A stretch of DNA of 64,000 nucleotides from Myxococcales bacterium. Lineage in GTDB: Bacteria > Myxococcota_A > Polyangia > Haliangiales > Haliangiaceae. How positions within the stretch are numbered: position 1 is the stretch's first letter; each line of letters starts with the position of its first letter. This document shows, one piece after another, positions 57,094 to 64,000 of the stretch. The stretch is from assembly GCA_016706545.1 (NCBI GenBank), contig JADJJK010000004.1:1-64000 (forward strand), read 5' to 3'. The notes below the pieces were generated by a model. It did not search any database and was not told the DNA's origin. It saw only the letters and a program-made list of their open reading frames with translations. A program made the position numbers and the translations under genes.

Positions 57094-58064
57094 CGCGAAC
57101 GCCTCACGTCATGGCGTTCCTGGCGTCCCTTGCAACCGGGCTGGCCAGCGCCCCCTTGGCGGCGGTCGCGCAGGCCGGCAAGGCGCCGGTGGAGACGCCC
57201 ATCCCCAAGGTGGTCGAGCGCTCACGACTCGACGTGGCCCCGTCGCAGACGCCGTTTCTGAACCTGTCGGTGGACAACCCGCTGGGCGACGTCCGCATCG
57301 AAGGACATGACGGCTCGTCGGTCATGATCGAGACCCACAAGAGCGCCCCCGACGACTCCACGATGGATCGCCTCCGCGTGTCGCTGGTGCCCGGGCTGGA
57401 TGGATCGCTGCGCCTCGGCACCGCGGTGGACCCAGGGGTCGACTCGCGCTCGGTGGCCAAGAGCGCCATGCGCATCGATCTGGTGATCCGCGCGCCGCGC
57501 GACCTGCGGTTCACCGCCCGGGTCGGGTCAGGCCAGCTCGAGGTGTCGGGCATGGACGCGGGCGGCGAGGCGGACGCCACCAGCGGGCCGATCTCGCTGC
57601 GCAACATCAGCGGCGCGGTCAACGCGAGGTCCATCTCCGGCCCGGTCACGCTCACCGAGATCTTCGGCTCCATCGACGCCGAGCTGGTGGACGCCGCCTT
57701 GCGGCTCGACACGGTCGCCGGGGATTCGCTCGTCGCCTCGGCTCATCGCGGGGCCATCAGCGGGCGTCGGGTCCGCGCTCGTCGCATCGAGCTGATGACC
57801 ACCTCCGGTGACGTGGAGCTGGAAGGCGAGCTGGCGCTGCGCGGCAAGCTGCTCATCTCCAGCTTGCACGGCAACATCACGGTGCGCGTGCGCGGGCGCG
57901 GCCAGCTCAGCGTGCGAGCGCGCGGCAAGCAGGTGGACCTGGGCACCACCAAGACCAAGCTGGTCAAGGGCGTGACGCTGGCGGAGCTGGGCAGCGGAGA
58001 CGATCGGTCCTCGGTGGATCTGCGCAGCCGGCACGGCGCGATCGCGTTCGCCGTCAATTGGTGA
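57090..58064 (+). CDS. DUF4097-type beta-helix exported protein
   Basis: 324 residues from ATG 57090 (ATGA overlap). The signal peptide ends near AQAGKAP. The rest is a chain of beta-strand repeats with the DUF4097 rhythm, for example SGPISLRNISGAVNARSISG and TSGDVELEGELALRG. Such proteins often accompany ECF sigma/anti-sigma pairs, and the three genes form one coupled operon. It may be a sensor or a surface-exposed target of the sigma factor; no enzyme motif is visible. Confidence 0.85.
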   Translation: MTRTPHVMAFLASLATGLASAPLAAVAQAGKAPVETPIPKVVERSRLDVAPSQTPFLNLSVDNPLGDVRIEGHDGSSVMIETHKSAPDDSTMDRLRVSLVPGLDGSLRLGTAVDPGVDSRSVAKSAMRIDLVIRAPRDLRFTARVGSGQLEVSGMDAGGEADATSGPISLRNISGAVNARSISGPVTLTEIFGSIDAELVDAALRLDTVAGDSLVASAHRGAISGRRVRARRIELMTTSGDVELEGELALRGKLLISSLHGNITVRVRGRGQLSVRARGKQVDLGTTKTKLVKGVTLAELGSGDDRSSVDLRSRHGAIAFAVNW

Positions 58065-58691
58065 GCGGGTCGCTGGGGCGGCGGCGGCGTCGGCATCGGC
58101 GGCCGAGGCGGTCGCCTCGTCGTCGCTCGCGCCACTTTCGCGCGCGAGGTCCCCGGTCGCCTCTTCCACTTGCTCGGCGCCTGCCGAGCCAAGCGCCGCC
58201 GCGGCCACCGAGACCAGCACCTCGTGCAGGTGCTCGATCGTGTCGAGCCGTCCGCACAGCGAGTAGAACTCGTCCGCTGCGAGCTGGCCCATGCGCTGCA
58301 GCGCCTCGTGCAAGTGCTGCCGCATCCGCGGCGGAGCGTCCAGCGCAGTGTCCACGTCTGCGAGTTCTTCTTGCGCGATGGCGGCGGCCACCATCCCGGC
58401 AGGCGAGAAGTTGATGCTGCTTGGCAACACCATCCGCCAGGACTTTGGATCTTCCGCGAGCTCCCATCGCCCGCCGAGCCGGCGCCGCAGCACCTCGCCG
58501 AAGTAGGCCCCCGCGGTCAGGATCACCAGCTCCACGGTCGCTGGTTGATCTCGCGGCACGCCGCGCAGGTAGTGATCAAGGATGGGCAGGGTCTCGCTGT
58601 CGTACTCGAGCGGGACCTTCAGCGCGCGCTGCACATAGACGATGGTTTGGTTCGCGTATTCCTGGACCTTACCTGGTGGCGCATCAGACAC
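57528..58691 (-). CDS. conserved protein of unknown function, 3' end uncertain
   Basis: The first 190 residues look genuine: VQEYANQTIVYVQRALKVPL, then a region with WELAEDPKSWRMVLPSSINF, then Glu/Leu-rich helices. The open frame continues 537 bp into the antisense of the DUF4097 gene, where the composition becomes Arg/His/Gln/Ala-rich and does not look like a real protein. If one base were missing or added in the GCGGCGGCG run near 58075, the frame would instead stop at 58054 (...RPSDPLTN), just at the convergent gene's end. So the true gene probably spans about 58054-58691. Function is unknown. Confidence 0.55.
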   Translation of the reverse strand: MSDAPPGKVQEYANQTIVYVQRALKVPLEYDSETLPILDHYLRGVPRDQPATVELVILTAGAYFGEVLRRRLGGRWELAEDPKSWRMVLPSSINFSPAGMVAAAIAQEELADVDTALDAPPRMRQHLHEALQRMGQLAADEFYSLCGRLDTIEHLHEVLVSVAAAALGSAGAEQVEEATGDLARESGASDDEATASAADADAAAAPATRSPIDGERDRAVPAAQIHRGPIVSAAQLRQRHALDQLGLGGAQVHLLAARSHAELAAPAHAHRDVAVQAGDEQLAAQRQLAFQLHVTGGGHQLDATSADPTPADGPAMSRGDERIPGDRVEPQGGVHQLGVDGAEDLGERDRAGDGPRVDRAADVAQRDRPAGGVRLAARVHARHLELA

Positions 58692-58843
58692 CGGCGCAGG
58701 ATGTGCTGGCGGCGGGTACTGGTCAAGTCATTGTGGGTGGCCACGGGTTGTTGCCTGCATCGGGCACGACGGAAAGTCGAGCGGGACCTCGCGTTCGACA
58801 TTGAGAGCCTCGCTTCGCGGCGGTATCTGTTGAGGTGATGTCT

Positions 58844-61672
58844 ATGGGGTCAGGTCGTAAGGTTTTTGGGCGCACGGAGATCATGGGTTCGGCGGTGGCT
58901 GCGGAGGTGCCGCGGGAGGTCCACGCGCTCGGCGAGAGCGCGCCCGGCGCCGACGTCGGTGAGGTGCCGTCGCTCGGCGCCACCGCCAGCCGGGTGCTTC
59001 GGTTTCGGCGCGGGCCAGAGCTCTGTACGCTCGAGGTGTATGTCGTCATCAACGCGGACACGCATCCAGCGCTCGGGGCGCGGCTGCGCACCGCGAGTCC
59101 GGAGCTTCCGGCGCTGGCAGTGACAGGGCAGTGGGTAGATCTCGCGGTCCCGCGCTGGTACCACGAGCCAAGCCGAGCGCTGTGGGTGCTGCTGCTGCCG
59201 CCGGTTCTGCGCCACCTCGAGCTGGACGAGCGACTGGAGCTGCAGCGGTACCTCGCGCAGGCTCCGCTCTCGGGCGCGGTGCCCTCCTATCTGCTCAGCC
59301 CCGAGGTGGTCACGTCCATCGCGGATCTGGAGGCGCTGCGCCAGCGCCAGGAGGGCGGCGCAGCGCGGCCACGCCCGGCGACCACCGCCGACGAGCTGGC
59401 GGCCTGGCAAGCGGCGCTGGCCGCGGACGCCGAGCAGCTCGAGCGGCACCAGCGCATCGTGAAGCGTCAGGAGGCAGCGCTTGGCGAGCTGCGACGAGCG
59501 CCGTACCGCGCGCTGCTCCATGCCGCCGCCGCCGTCCACCCTTCGGGGCGCGGCGAGCGCTGGCGGGAGAGCCGCTCCGAGCTGTGGACCGATCCTACCG
59601 CGGCGCTGCTGGGGGCGACCGATGAGCCGCTCTCGGACCCGGCGCTGCTGGGGCTGGTGGAGCTCGAGGCCAAGGACGCGGTCGGCGACGAGGCCGACGC
59701 GAACGTCGACGAGGCCGACGCGAACGTCGACGAGGACGTGGACGACGACGGCCCGACCTCGAGCGCCGCGCCGCAGCCGGGCCCGCGGCGGGAGCTGCGG
59801 CTGGAGCCGTGGCCGGAGCCGCCGCTCATCCCGTCGGTCAGCGGGGCGCCAGACGCCTCGCCCGATGCCTCGCCAGACACCTTGCCAGACACGCTCGATG
59901 AGCTGCTGTCGGCGCACGCACCTCACCACGGTGAGTGGGCGCAGGGCCCGACCGATCCGATCACCACCGAGCACCAAGAGGGCGCTCTGGGCCAGCTCGA
60001 CCCGTGGCTCGCCGAGGTCGCGCTGCTGGGACGCCATGCGCTGGCGGTGGAAGGAGACGGCGACGCGCCGAGCGTCCGCCTGGCGCTGGCCGCGTCCACG
60101 CTCGCCGATCCCCAGGCGCTGACCGGGCCGCTGGATGTGCGGATCGGGCTGCAGCGGGTGCCGGCATATCCCGTCATCACGCTCCTGGTGGGGGCGCCAG
60201 CGGCGCTGCGCGGCGATCGCCGCGGCTTCGCTGCGCTCTGCCTGGATCTCGCGATTGACCGTGATCGCGCCGCCCTGGGAGCCCTGGCTCGGACCTTCGA
60301 GCTGACGGTGGACGTGTTTGATGCTGGCCGCTGGCTCCGCCGGGTCATCCTGCGCGCGCCGCTATGCGACAACGTCGCCTATCTGGTTCGCGCAGCCGCA
60401 GCACACCAGCGTCAGCTTGCAGACCGAGGCAAAGGCTCGGCGGCCCGCGCTCGCGAACAAGTGCTGCATCCGGACTACGATCTCCTGGGCGCGCACCATC
60501 CTCACGCCGAGGACTTTCGCGCCGAGCAGCTCGGCCGCCTCGGCTCCGCGGAGCAGGTGCGGACCAGCCTGGAGATGGTCCGCCGCTTCAGCGAGCCCGG
60601 CGCGGAGGACTATCTGGTCTGCACTCGTGGCTTTCCGCTCTCGCACTGGAGGGGGCTGCGCCGACGAGCGCTGGAGCAGGCGCTGGCCTTCGGTCTGTGG
60701 ATGGGGCCCGAGCTGGCGAAGCTCACGGTGTCCGAGGGGCTCGCCAGGTCCCGGCGGGAGCTGGTGCAGCGGCTCCTCACCGGATTTGCACATACCCGGG
60801 GCCAACCCGACGTCTTTGACCTGGACGAGGCGGCGGCGCGAGACAACCAGGCCGCGCTGGACTCAGAGGCGCACGCGCTGGGGATAGGTCCCGGCCGGGT
60901 CAGGCCGGCCACCATCGACAGCGAGACCGAGGCGATCGTGGCCGGCACGATCGATCTGCTGCTCCCGGCGCCCACGGTGCCGCTGGCCCAGCAATCGGAA
61001 GACGAGCTGATGACCGCGCTCGCGGACGCCGCCAGCCGCGTGGCCGCCAGCGAGGAGCTTTGCCGCCGCGGGGCCAGCTTTGCCGCCGCGGCGGTGGTCG
61101 CGGCGCTGGTCCACATGTCGCGTCCCGATGCGGCGCAGATCCTCGCCCAGGCGCTGCGGCTGGGCATCGCCGTGGAGCGTCCGCTCATCGGCGCGCTGTC
61201 CAGCTCCAAGGTCCACCTTCGGCAGGGCGCGGCGCTGGCGCTCGGCGTGCTCGCGACGGACGACGGGATCTCGGCCATCGTCGATCTGTTGCTCATCGAG
61301 CCAACCGAGATCTGGCGAGAGGTCGCACGGGCGGTGGGCCAGGTCGGACCATCCGCGCTCGCACCCCTGGCCCGGGCCGTGGAGCAGCGCGGGATCACGG
61401 CGCGGGTCGAAGAGCGGATCGGGTGGGCCATGGCCTATCTCGGCGCGCGCGACTGCCGACGAGCGGTTGGTCAAATGTCCAGTGGCCACAGCATCATGGC
61501 GCCCATCGCCGCGAAGGCCCTCGCCCTGGTCGAGCCAGCCCATCGCGACCAGCTCCAGCTCATGGAGTCAACCGCCCTGGATCCGCAACGCGCGTTCTCT
61601 CAGCAGTTCTTCCGCTGCCTTTCGCCCAAAGGCCAACCAGCGGCGCTGCGCCCGGTATCCGCCATCACGTGA
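58844..61672 (+). CDS. large protein of unknown function with HEAT-like repeats
   Basis: About 942 residues from ATG 58844 (MGSGRKVFGRTEI), 8 bp after GAGG; GTG 58835 and ATG 58838 are alternatives. It has a compact N-terminal domain, then an acidic low-complexity linker (DEADANVDEADANVDED, and PDASPDASPDTLPDTL), then a large C-terminal part. Within the last 250 residues there are HEAT-like helical repeats (LIGALSSSKVHLRQGAALAL, and WREVARAVGQVGPSALAPL). The size and pattern recall proteins annotated FrgA in myxobacteria, but I cannot verify that. No enzyme motif is visible. Confidence 0.75.
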   Translation: MGSGRKVFGRTEIMGSAVAAEVPREVHALGESAPGADVGEVPSLGATASRVLRFRRGPELCTLEVYVVINADTHPALGARLRTASPELPALAVTGQWVDLAVPRWYHEPSRALWVLLLPPVLRHLELDERLELQRYLAQAPLSGAVPSYLLSPEVVTSIADLEALRQRQEGGAARPRPATTADELAAWQAALAADAEQLERHQRIVKRQEAALGELRRAPYRALLHAAAAVHPSGRGERWRESRSELWTDPTAALLGATDEPLSDPALLGLVELEAKDAVGDEADANVDEADANVDEDVDDDGPTSSAAPQPGPRRELRLEPWPEPPLIPSVSGAPDASPDASPDTLPDTLDELLSAHAPHHGEWAQGPTDPITTEHQEGALGQLDPWLAEVALLGRHALAVEGDGDAPSVRLALAASTLADPQALTGPLDVRIGLQRVPAYPVITLLVGAPAALRGDRRGFAALCLDLAIDRDRAALGALARTFELTVDVFDAGRWLRRVILRAPLCDNVAYLVRAAAAHQRQLADRGKGSAARAREQVLHPDYDLLGAHHPHAEDFRAEQLGRLGSAEQVRTSLEMVRRFSEPGAEDYLVCTRGFPLSHWRGLRRRALEQALAFGLWMGPELAKLTVSEGLARSRRELVQRLLTGFAHTRGQPDVFDLDEAAARDNQAALDSEAHALGIGPGRVRPATIDSETEAIVAGTIDLLLPAPTVPLAQQSEDELMTALADAASRVAASEELCRRGASFAAAAVVAALVHMSRPDAAQILAQALRLGIAVERPLIGALSSSKVHLRQGAALALGVLATDDGISAIVDLLLIEPTEIWREVARAVGQVGPSALAPLARAVEQRGITARVEERIGWAMAYLGARDCRRAVGQMSSGHSIMAPIAAKALALVEPAHRDQLQLMESTALDPQRAFSQQFFRCLSPKGQPAALRPVSAIT

Positions 61673-61783
61673 GCCGCTCCTTGGGGGCGATTTGCGCAAC
61701 GATTTTCGTGGCGGGTGCGAATCCCGGAAGGTTCGCAGCGATCCGGGCCTCGACTTCGGGTATCATCGCGAAGGCCCTCGCGC

Positions 61784-62515
61784 ATGCGTATCGCGATTTT
61801 CTCCGACGTTCATGCCAACATCGAGGCGCTGGCCGCGGTCTTCGATGCGTACAAGTCAGAGCGCATCGATAAGTACGTCTGTATCGGCGACGTGGTTGGG
61901 TATGGTGCGTCACCAAACGAGTGCTGCGACCTGATCCGCACCCGCACCGCGTACACGATCCTCGGCAACCACGACGCCGCGGTCGCCGGGCGGATGGACT
62001 ACTCCTACTACTACGACGCCGCGCGCGCCGCGCTCGACATGCACTCCCGCCAGATCAGCCCGGAGAACATGGCGTGGCTGCGCGGCCTGCCGTACGAGGT
62101 CCGCGAAGAGGAGATCCACTTCTGCCACGGCTCGCCGATAAACCTCGAGGAGTTCGAGTACATCTTCTCCGTCGAGCAGGCCGCCCGCTGTCTGGAGATC
62201 TGGGATCAGCTCGCCACCGTGACCTTCATCGGTCACTCGCACCTCTGCAAGTCGTTTGCGCTGACTCGCGAGGACGTCTTTGAGGTGGTCGCCACCAAGT
62301 TCGCGATCCGGCCGGATCACCGGTACATCGTCAGCGTCGGCTCGGTCGGTCAGCCTCGGGACTACGACAACCGCGCGAGCTACACCATCTACGACTCCGA
62401 AGAGCGGGTCTTCGAGTTCAAGCGCGTCGCGTACGACATCGACGCCGCCGCAGCCAAGATCTTCGCGACGGATCTGGAACGCAACTTCGGCAATCGCTTG
62501 TTTCTGGGCGTGTAG
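61784..62515 (+). CDS. calcineurin-like metallophosphoesterase (MJ0936/YfcE-like)
   Basis: 243 residues from ATG 61784 (MRIAIFSDVHANIEAL), the standard start for this family. The open frame extends further upstream but is not supported there. Metal ligands: FSDVHAN (D, H), GDVVGYG (D), LGNHDAAV (N, H), HFCHGSP (H) and FIGHSHLCK (H, H). Cytoplasmic. Likely phosphodiesterase of unknown substrate; bis-tetraphosphatase is one possibility. It is followed 9 bp later by the next gene. Confidence 0.92.
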   Translation: MRIAIFSDVHANIEALAAVFDAYKSERIDKYVCIGDVVGYGASPNECCDLIRTRTAYTILGNHDAAVAGRMDYSYYYDAARAALDMHSRQISPENMAWLRGLPYEVREEEIHFCHGSPINLEEFEYIFSVEQAARCLEIWDQLATVTFIGHSHLCKSFALTREDVFEVVATKFAIRPDHRYIVSVGSVGQPRDYDNRASYTIYDSEERVFEFKRVAYDIDAAAAKIFATDLERNFGNRLFLGV

Positions 62516-62524
62516 CGTTCGCCC

Positions 62525-63358
62525 ATGCGGGGAGCGTTTGGCGCCAAGCTCGCCGTCTCGTGCGCGCTCTTGCAGCCGGCGCCGGTGGCGGCGGACTTCG
62601 CCCCGCCCGCGGAGCACCGTTCCCCTCCCAGCGCGCCGTCGGAACCAGGCGCAGTGGCGCAGGCGTACCTGGAGGCAACCCAGGTCCTGGAGGCGCGCCG
62701 GCTGACGCTGGCCGCGGCGCTCCAGGCCGATGGTCTCGCAGCGCCAGGTGAAGCCGCCGAGCTCTGGCATCAGGCGCTGGCCACCCAGCTCTTGCCGCGG
62801 TGGGTGGGAACGCCTTGGGGAGGTGGAGCGACCTCCAACGCGCGCGTGCCGCGAGAGCGGGGGCGCACGGTGCATTGCGGCAGCTTCGTGATGGCCGTGC
62901 TGCAGGGCGCTGGCCTGCGCTTCTTGCACCCCGAGCTGCTGGCGCAGGCGCCGGCGCTGCGAATGCTCGAGGCAGTCGCGCCCGACGCCATCGTGCGCTT
63001 GCGCGGCGACGCGGCGACGATGGAGCGTCGGCTGCTGGCCTTGGGCCCCGGAGTGTACCTGCTGGGGCTCTCGCGTCACATCGGGTTCGCCGTCGTCACC
63101 GAGGACGCCGTGCAGCTAATTCACGCCAGCGAGCGTGAAGGGCAGGTGGTCTCCGAGCGGGCCGCCACCTCGAAGACCTTGCGATCACGCTCTGCGACGG
63201 TGTTCGTCGCCCAGTTGACGGCGAGCGCGACGAGCGCGACCGAGCACAAGGCCGACAGGGCCGACAGCGATGACAGGGCCGACGCGCGGCTCCTGCGCCA
63301 AGGTTCGGCGGCGCTGCTCGGGCGGTGGCTGCGCGGCGCCATGCTCGGGCCACGCTGA
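62525..63358 (+). CDS. exported NlpC/P60-like thiol hydrolase, tentative
   Basis: 277 residues with a hydrophobic N-terminus (AKLAVSCALL). The core has a Cys in VHCGSFVMAVLQGAG and a His in SRHIGFAVV spaced as in cysteine peptidases of the NlpC/P60 fold (Cys, His). The phrase GTPWGGGATSNARV precedes the Cys, as the typical GTPYxxGG in that fold. Its natural substrate is unknown, but cell-wall peptides would fit. It is the second gene of a pair with the phosphoesterase. Confidence 0.65.
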   Translation: MRGAFGAKLAVSCALLQPAPVAADFAPPAEHRSPPSAPSEPGAVAQAYLEATQVLEARRLTLAAALQADGLAAPGEAAELWHQALATQLLPRWVGTPWGGGATSNARVPRERGRTVHCGSFVMAVLQGAGLRFLHPELLAQAPALRMLEAVAPDAIVRLRGDAATMERRLLALGPGVYLLGLSRHIGFAVVTEDAVQLIHASEREGQVVSERAATSKTLRSRSATVFVAQLTASATSATEHKADRADSDDRADARLLRQGSAALLGRWLRGAMLGPR

Positions 63359-63584
63359 GCTCGAGACGACGGGAGGATCTCACGGCGGAGGCGACAGACC
63401 GCGTGTGCTGCCTGCGGTGGGGTAGCGACGGGGTAGGATCGGCACACGACCTGTCTACGGCTGTTTCACGGCTGCACCACCTCGGTCGATTCAGCGAACA
63501 ACCGCAGGCAAATACAAATCCTGGTAGCTGACATCACGCGCCACTCCCAAACGTCATGGCCCTTGGGTTACAATTTCGGTTTGA

Positions 63585-63598
63585 GGCACGGTTTCCGC
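63585..63598 (+). promoter_or_regulatory. possible sigma-54 promoter for the J-domain-like gene
   Basis: GAGGCACGGTTTCCGCAT has GG at 63585-63586 and GC at 63597-63598, separated by the required 10 bases (consensus TGGCAC-N5-TTGCA, with TTGC here as CCGC). It lies about 57 bp upstream of the ATG. Confidence 0.35.
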
Positions 63599-63654
63599 AT
63601 GCTGAACGAACGTTCGCACCAGCAGGGTCGACAAGATCTCGCAGGTCTAGCTGA

Positions 63655-64000
63655 TGGCTGACTTCGAGCAGGCCGGCGCGACCGAGCGGCTTCGCAGCAT
63701 CGCGATCTTGCGCGACATGCAGCGCAAGCTGCAGCGCGGCGCGCTCGAGGCGCTGGGCCTCGCTGCCGGCGCGAGCCCCGCCGAGATCCGCGCGGCCTTC
63801 ATGGGCCTCACCAAGCAGTATCACCCCGCGAAGTTCGCGCGGCTCGACGACTCGACGATTCGCCTGGCCAACGAGGTGTTCCTGTCGCTGCGCGACGCTT
63901 ACGAGGCTGTGCGCGCCGCGAGCGGCGGCGCAAGCGCCGGCGGCGTGAGACGGCTCGGTACGGATCCTGGTGCCAGCGCGGAGGGTGGGGCCGCCGGGGC
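63655..64000 (+). CDS. J-domain-like protein, 5' part only
   Basis: The reading frame (115 codons seen) continues past the window. After MADFEQAGATERLRS there is a J-domain-like helix pair, LEALGLAAGASPAEIRAAFM then LTKQYHPAKFARLDD then VFLSLRDAYEAV. The invariant HPD of DnaJ reads HPA here, so classical DnaK stimulation is doubtful. Such degenerate J domains occur in myxobacterial proteins of unknown role. The rest is outside the window. Confidence 0.7.

Overview
This is a GC-rich (roughly 70%), densely coded chromosomal segment with no insertion sequence, prophage, CRISPR array, tRNA or rRNA that I can recognise. The gene repertoire points to a myxobacterium-like organism (Myxococcota / former Deltaproteobacteria). 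The clues are a Pkn-type Ser/Thr kinase fused to an AAA/TPR module, an FHA protein, a J-domain-like regulator, PrkA, an ECF sigma/anti-sigma/DUF4097 trio, many lipoproteins, and sulfatase-superfamily proteins carrying MopE-type metal-binding repeats. Species cannot be named from the sequence alone.

Layout. 1-4.1 kb: a membrane-anchored sulfatase-superfamily protein (runs off the left edge), divergent from a multispanning membrane protein. 4.1-4.7 kb: an unusual 630-bp gap holding two inverted DnaA-box-like 9-mers and a 270-bp array of GTCCG/CGGAC elements spaced every 10-11 bp. 4.7-8.4 kb: glgC, oligoribonuclease orn, and an FMN glutamate-synthase-like protein. 8.4-13.8 kb (all minus strand, mostly overlapping or nearly touching genes): zinc-ribbon protein, E1-like ThiF protein, CysO-like ubiquitin-fold sulfur carrier, a pseudo-E1, a Mec-like JAMM protease, two DsrE-like proteins, TusA, LarE and an M15-type peptidase. 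This is the most interesting locus. The ATP-binding E1 has no N-terminal helix, while the neighbouring pseudo-E1 has lost the ATP site but keeps the RYxRQ arginine motif. That is the same division of labour as in eukaryotic heterodimeric E1 enzymes.

13.8-26.2 kb: FHA protein, efp with its lysyl-ligase epmA, the large kinase/ATPase/TPR protein, a ferritin-like di-iron protein, an rRNA m5U methyltransferase, mnmA and prkA. 26.5-32.4 kb: two tandem M28 metallopeptidase lipoproteins (a recent duplication with a 111-bp identical tract) and a purple-acid-phosphatase-like enzyme. 32.4-43.1 kb: a maltose/maltodextrin uptake and use locus (malG, malF, malK, maltoporin, malE, DUF4032 protein, secreted GH13 amylase) with a shared bidirectional terminator and a good promoter in front of malF. 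43.1-46.2 kb: a frameshifted FAD oxidoreductase and a phosphorylase-fold protein.

46.5-64 kb: infA, coaBC, a family-4 uracil-DNA glycosylase, a four-gene overlapping operon (sulfatase-superfamily protein, Nudix, TPR lipoprotein, HExxH metallopeptidase), the ECF sigma/anti-sigma/DUF4097 operon, a 940-residue protein of unknown function with HEAT-like repeats, a small metallophosphoesterase, an NlpC-like secreted protein, and a partial J-domain-like gene behind a possible sigma-54 promoter.

Three or four places look frameshifted (maltoporin 3' end near 36.85 kb, FAD oxidoreductase near 43.9 kb and in a poly-C tract near 44.53 kb, possibly 58.06 kb). They may be sequencing errors or real mutations. 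All functions are read from motifs by eye; no database search was possible.
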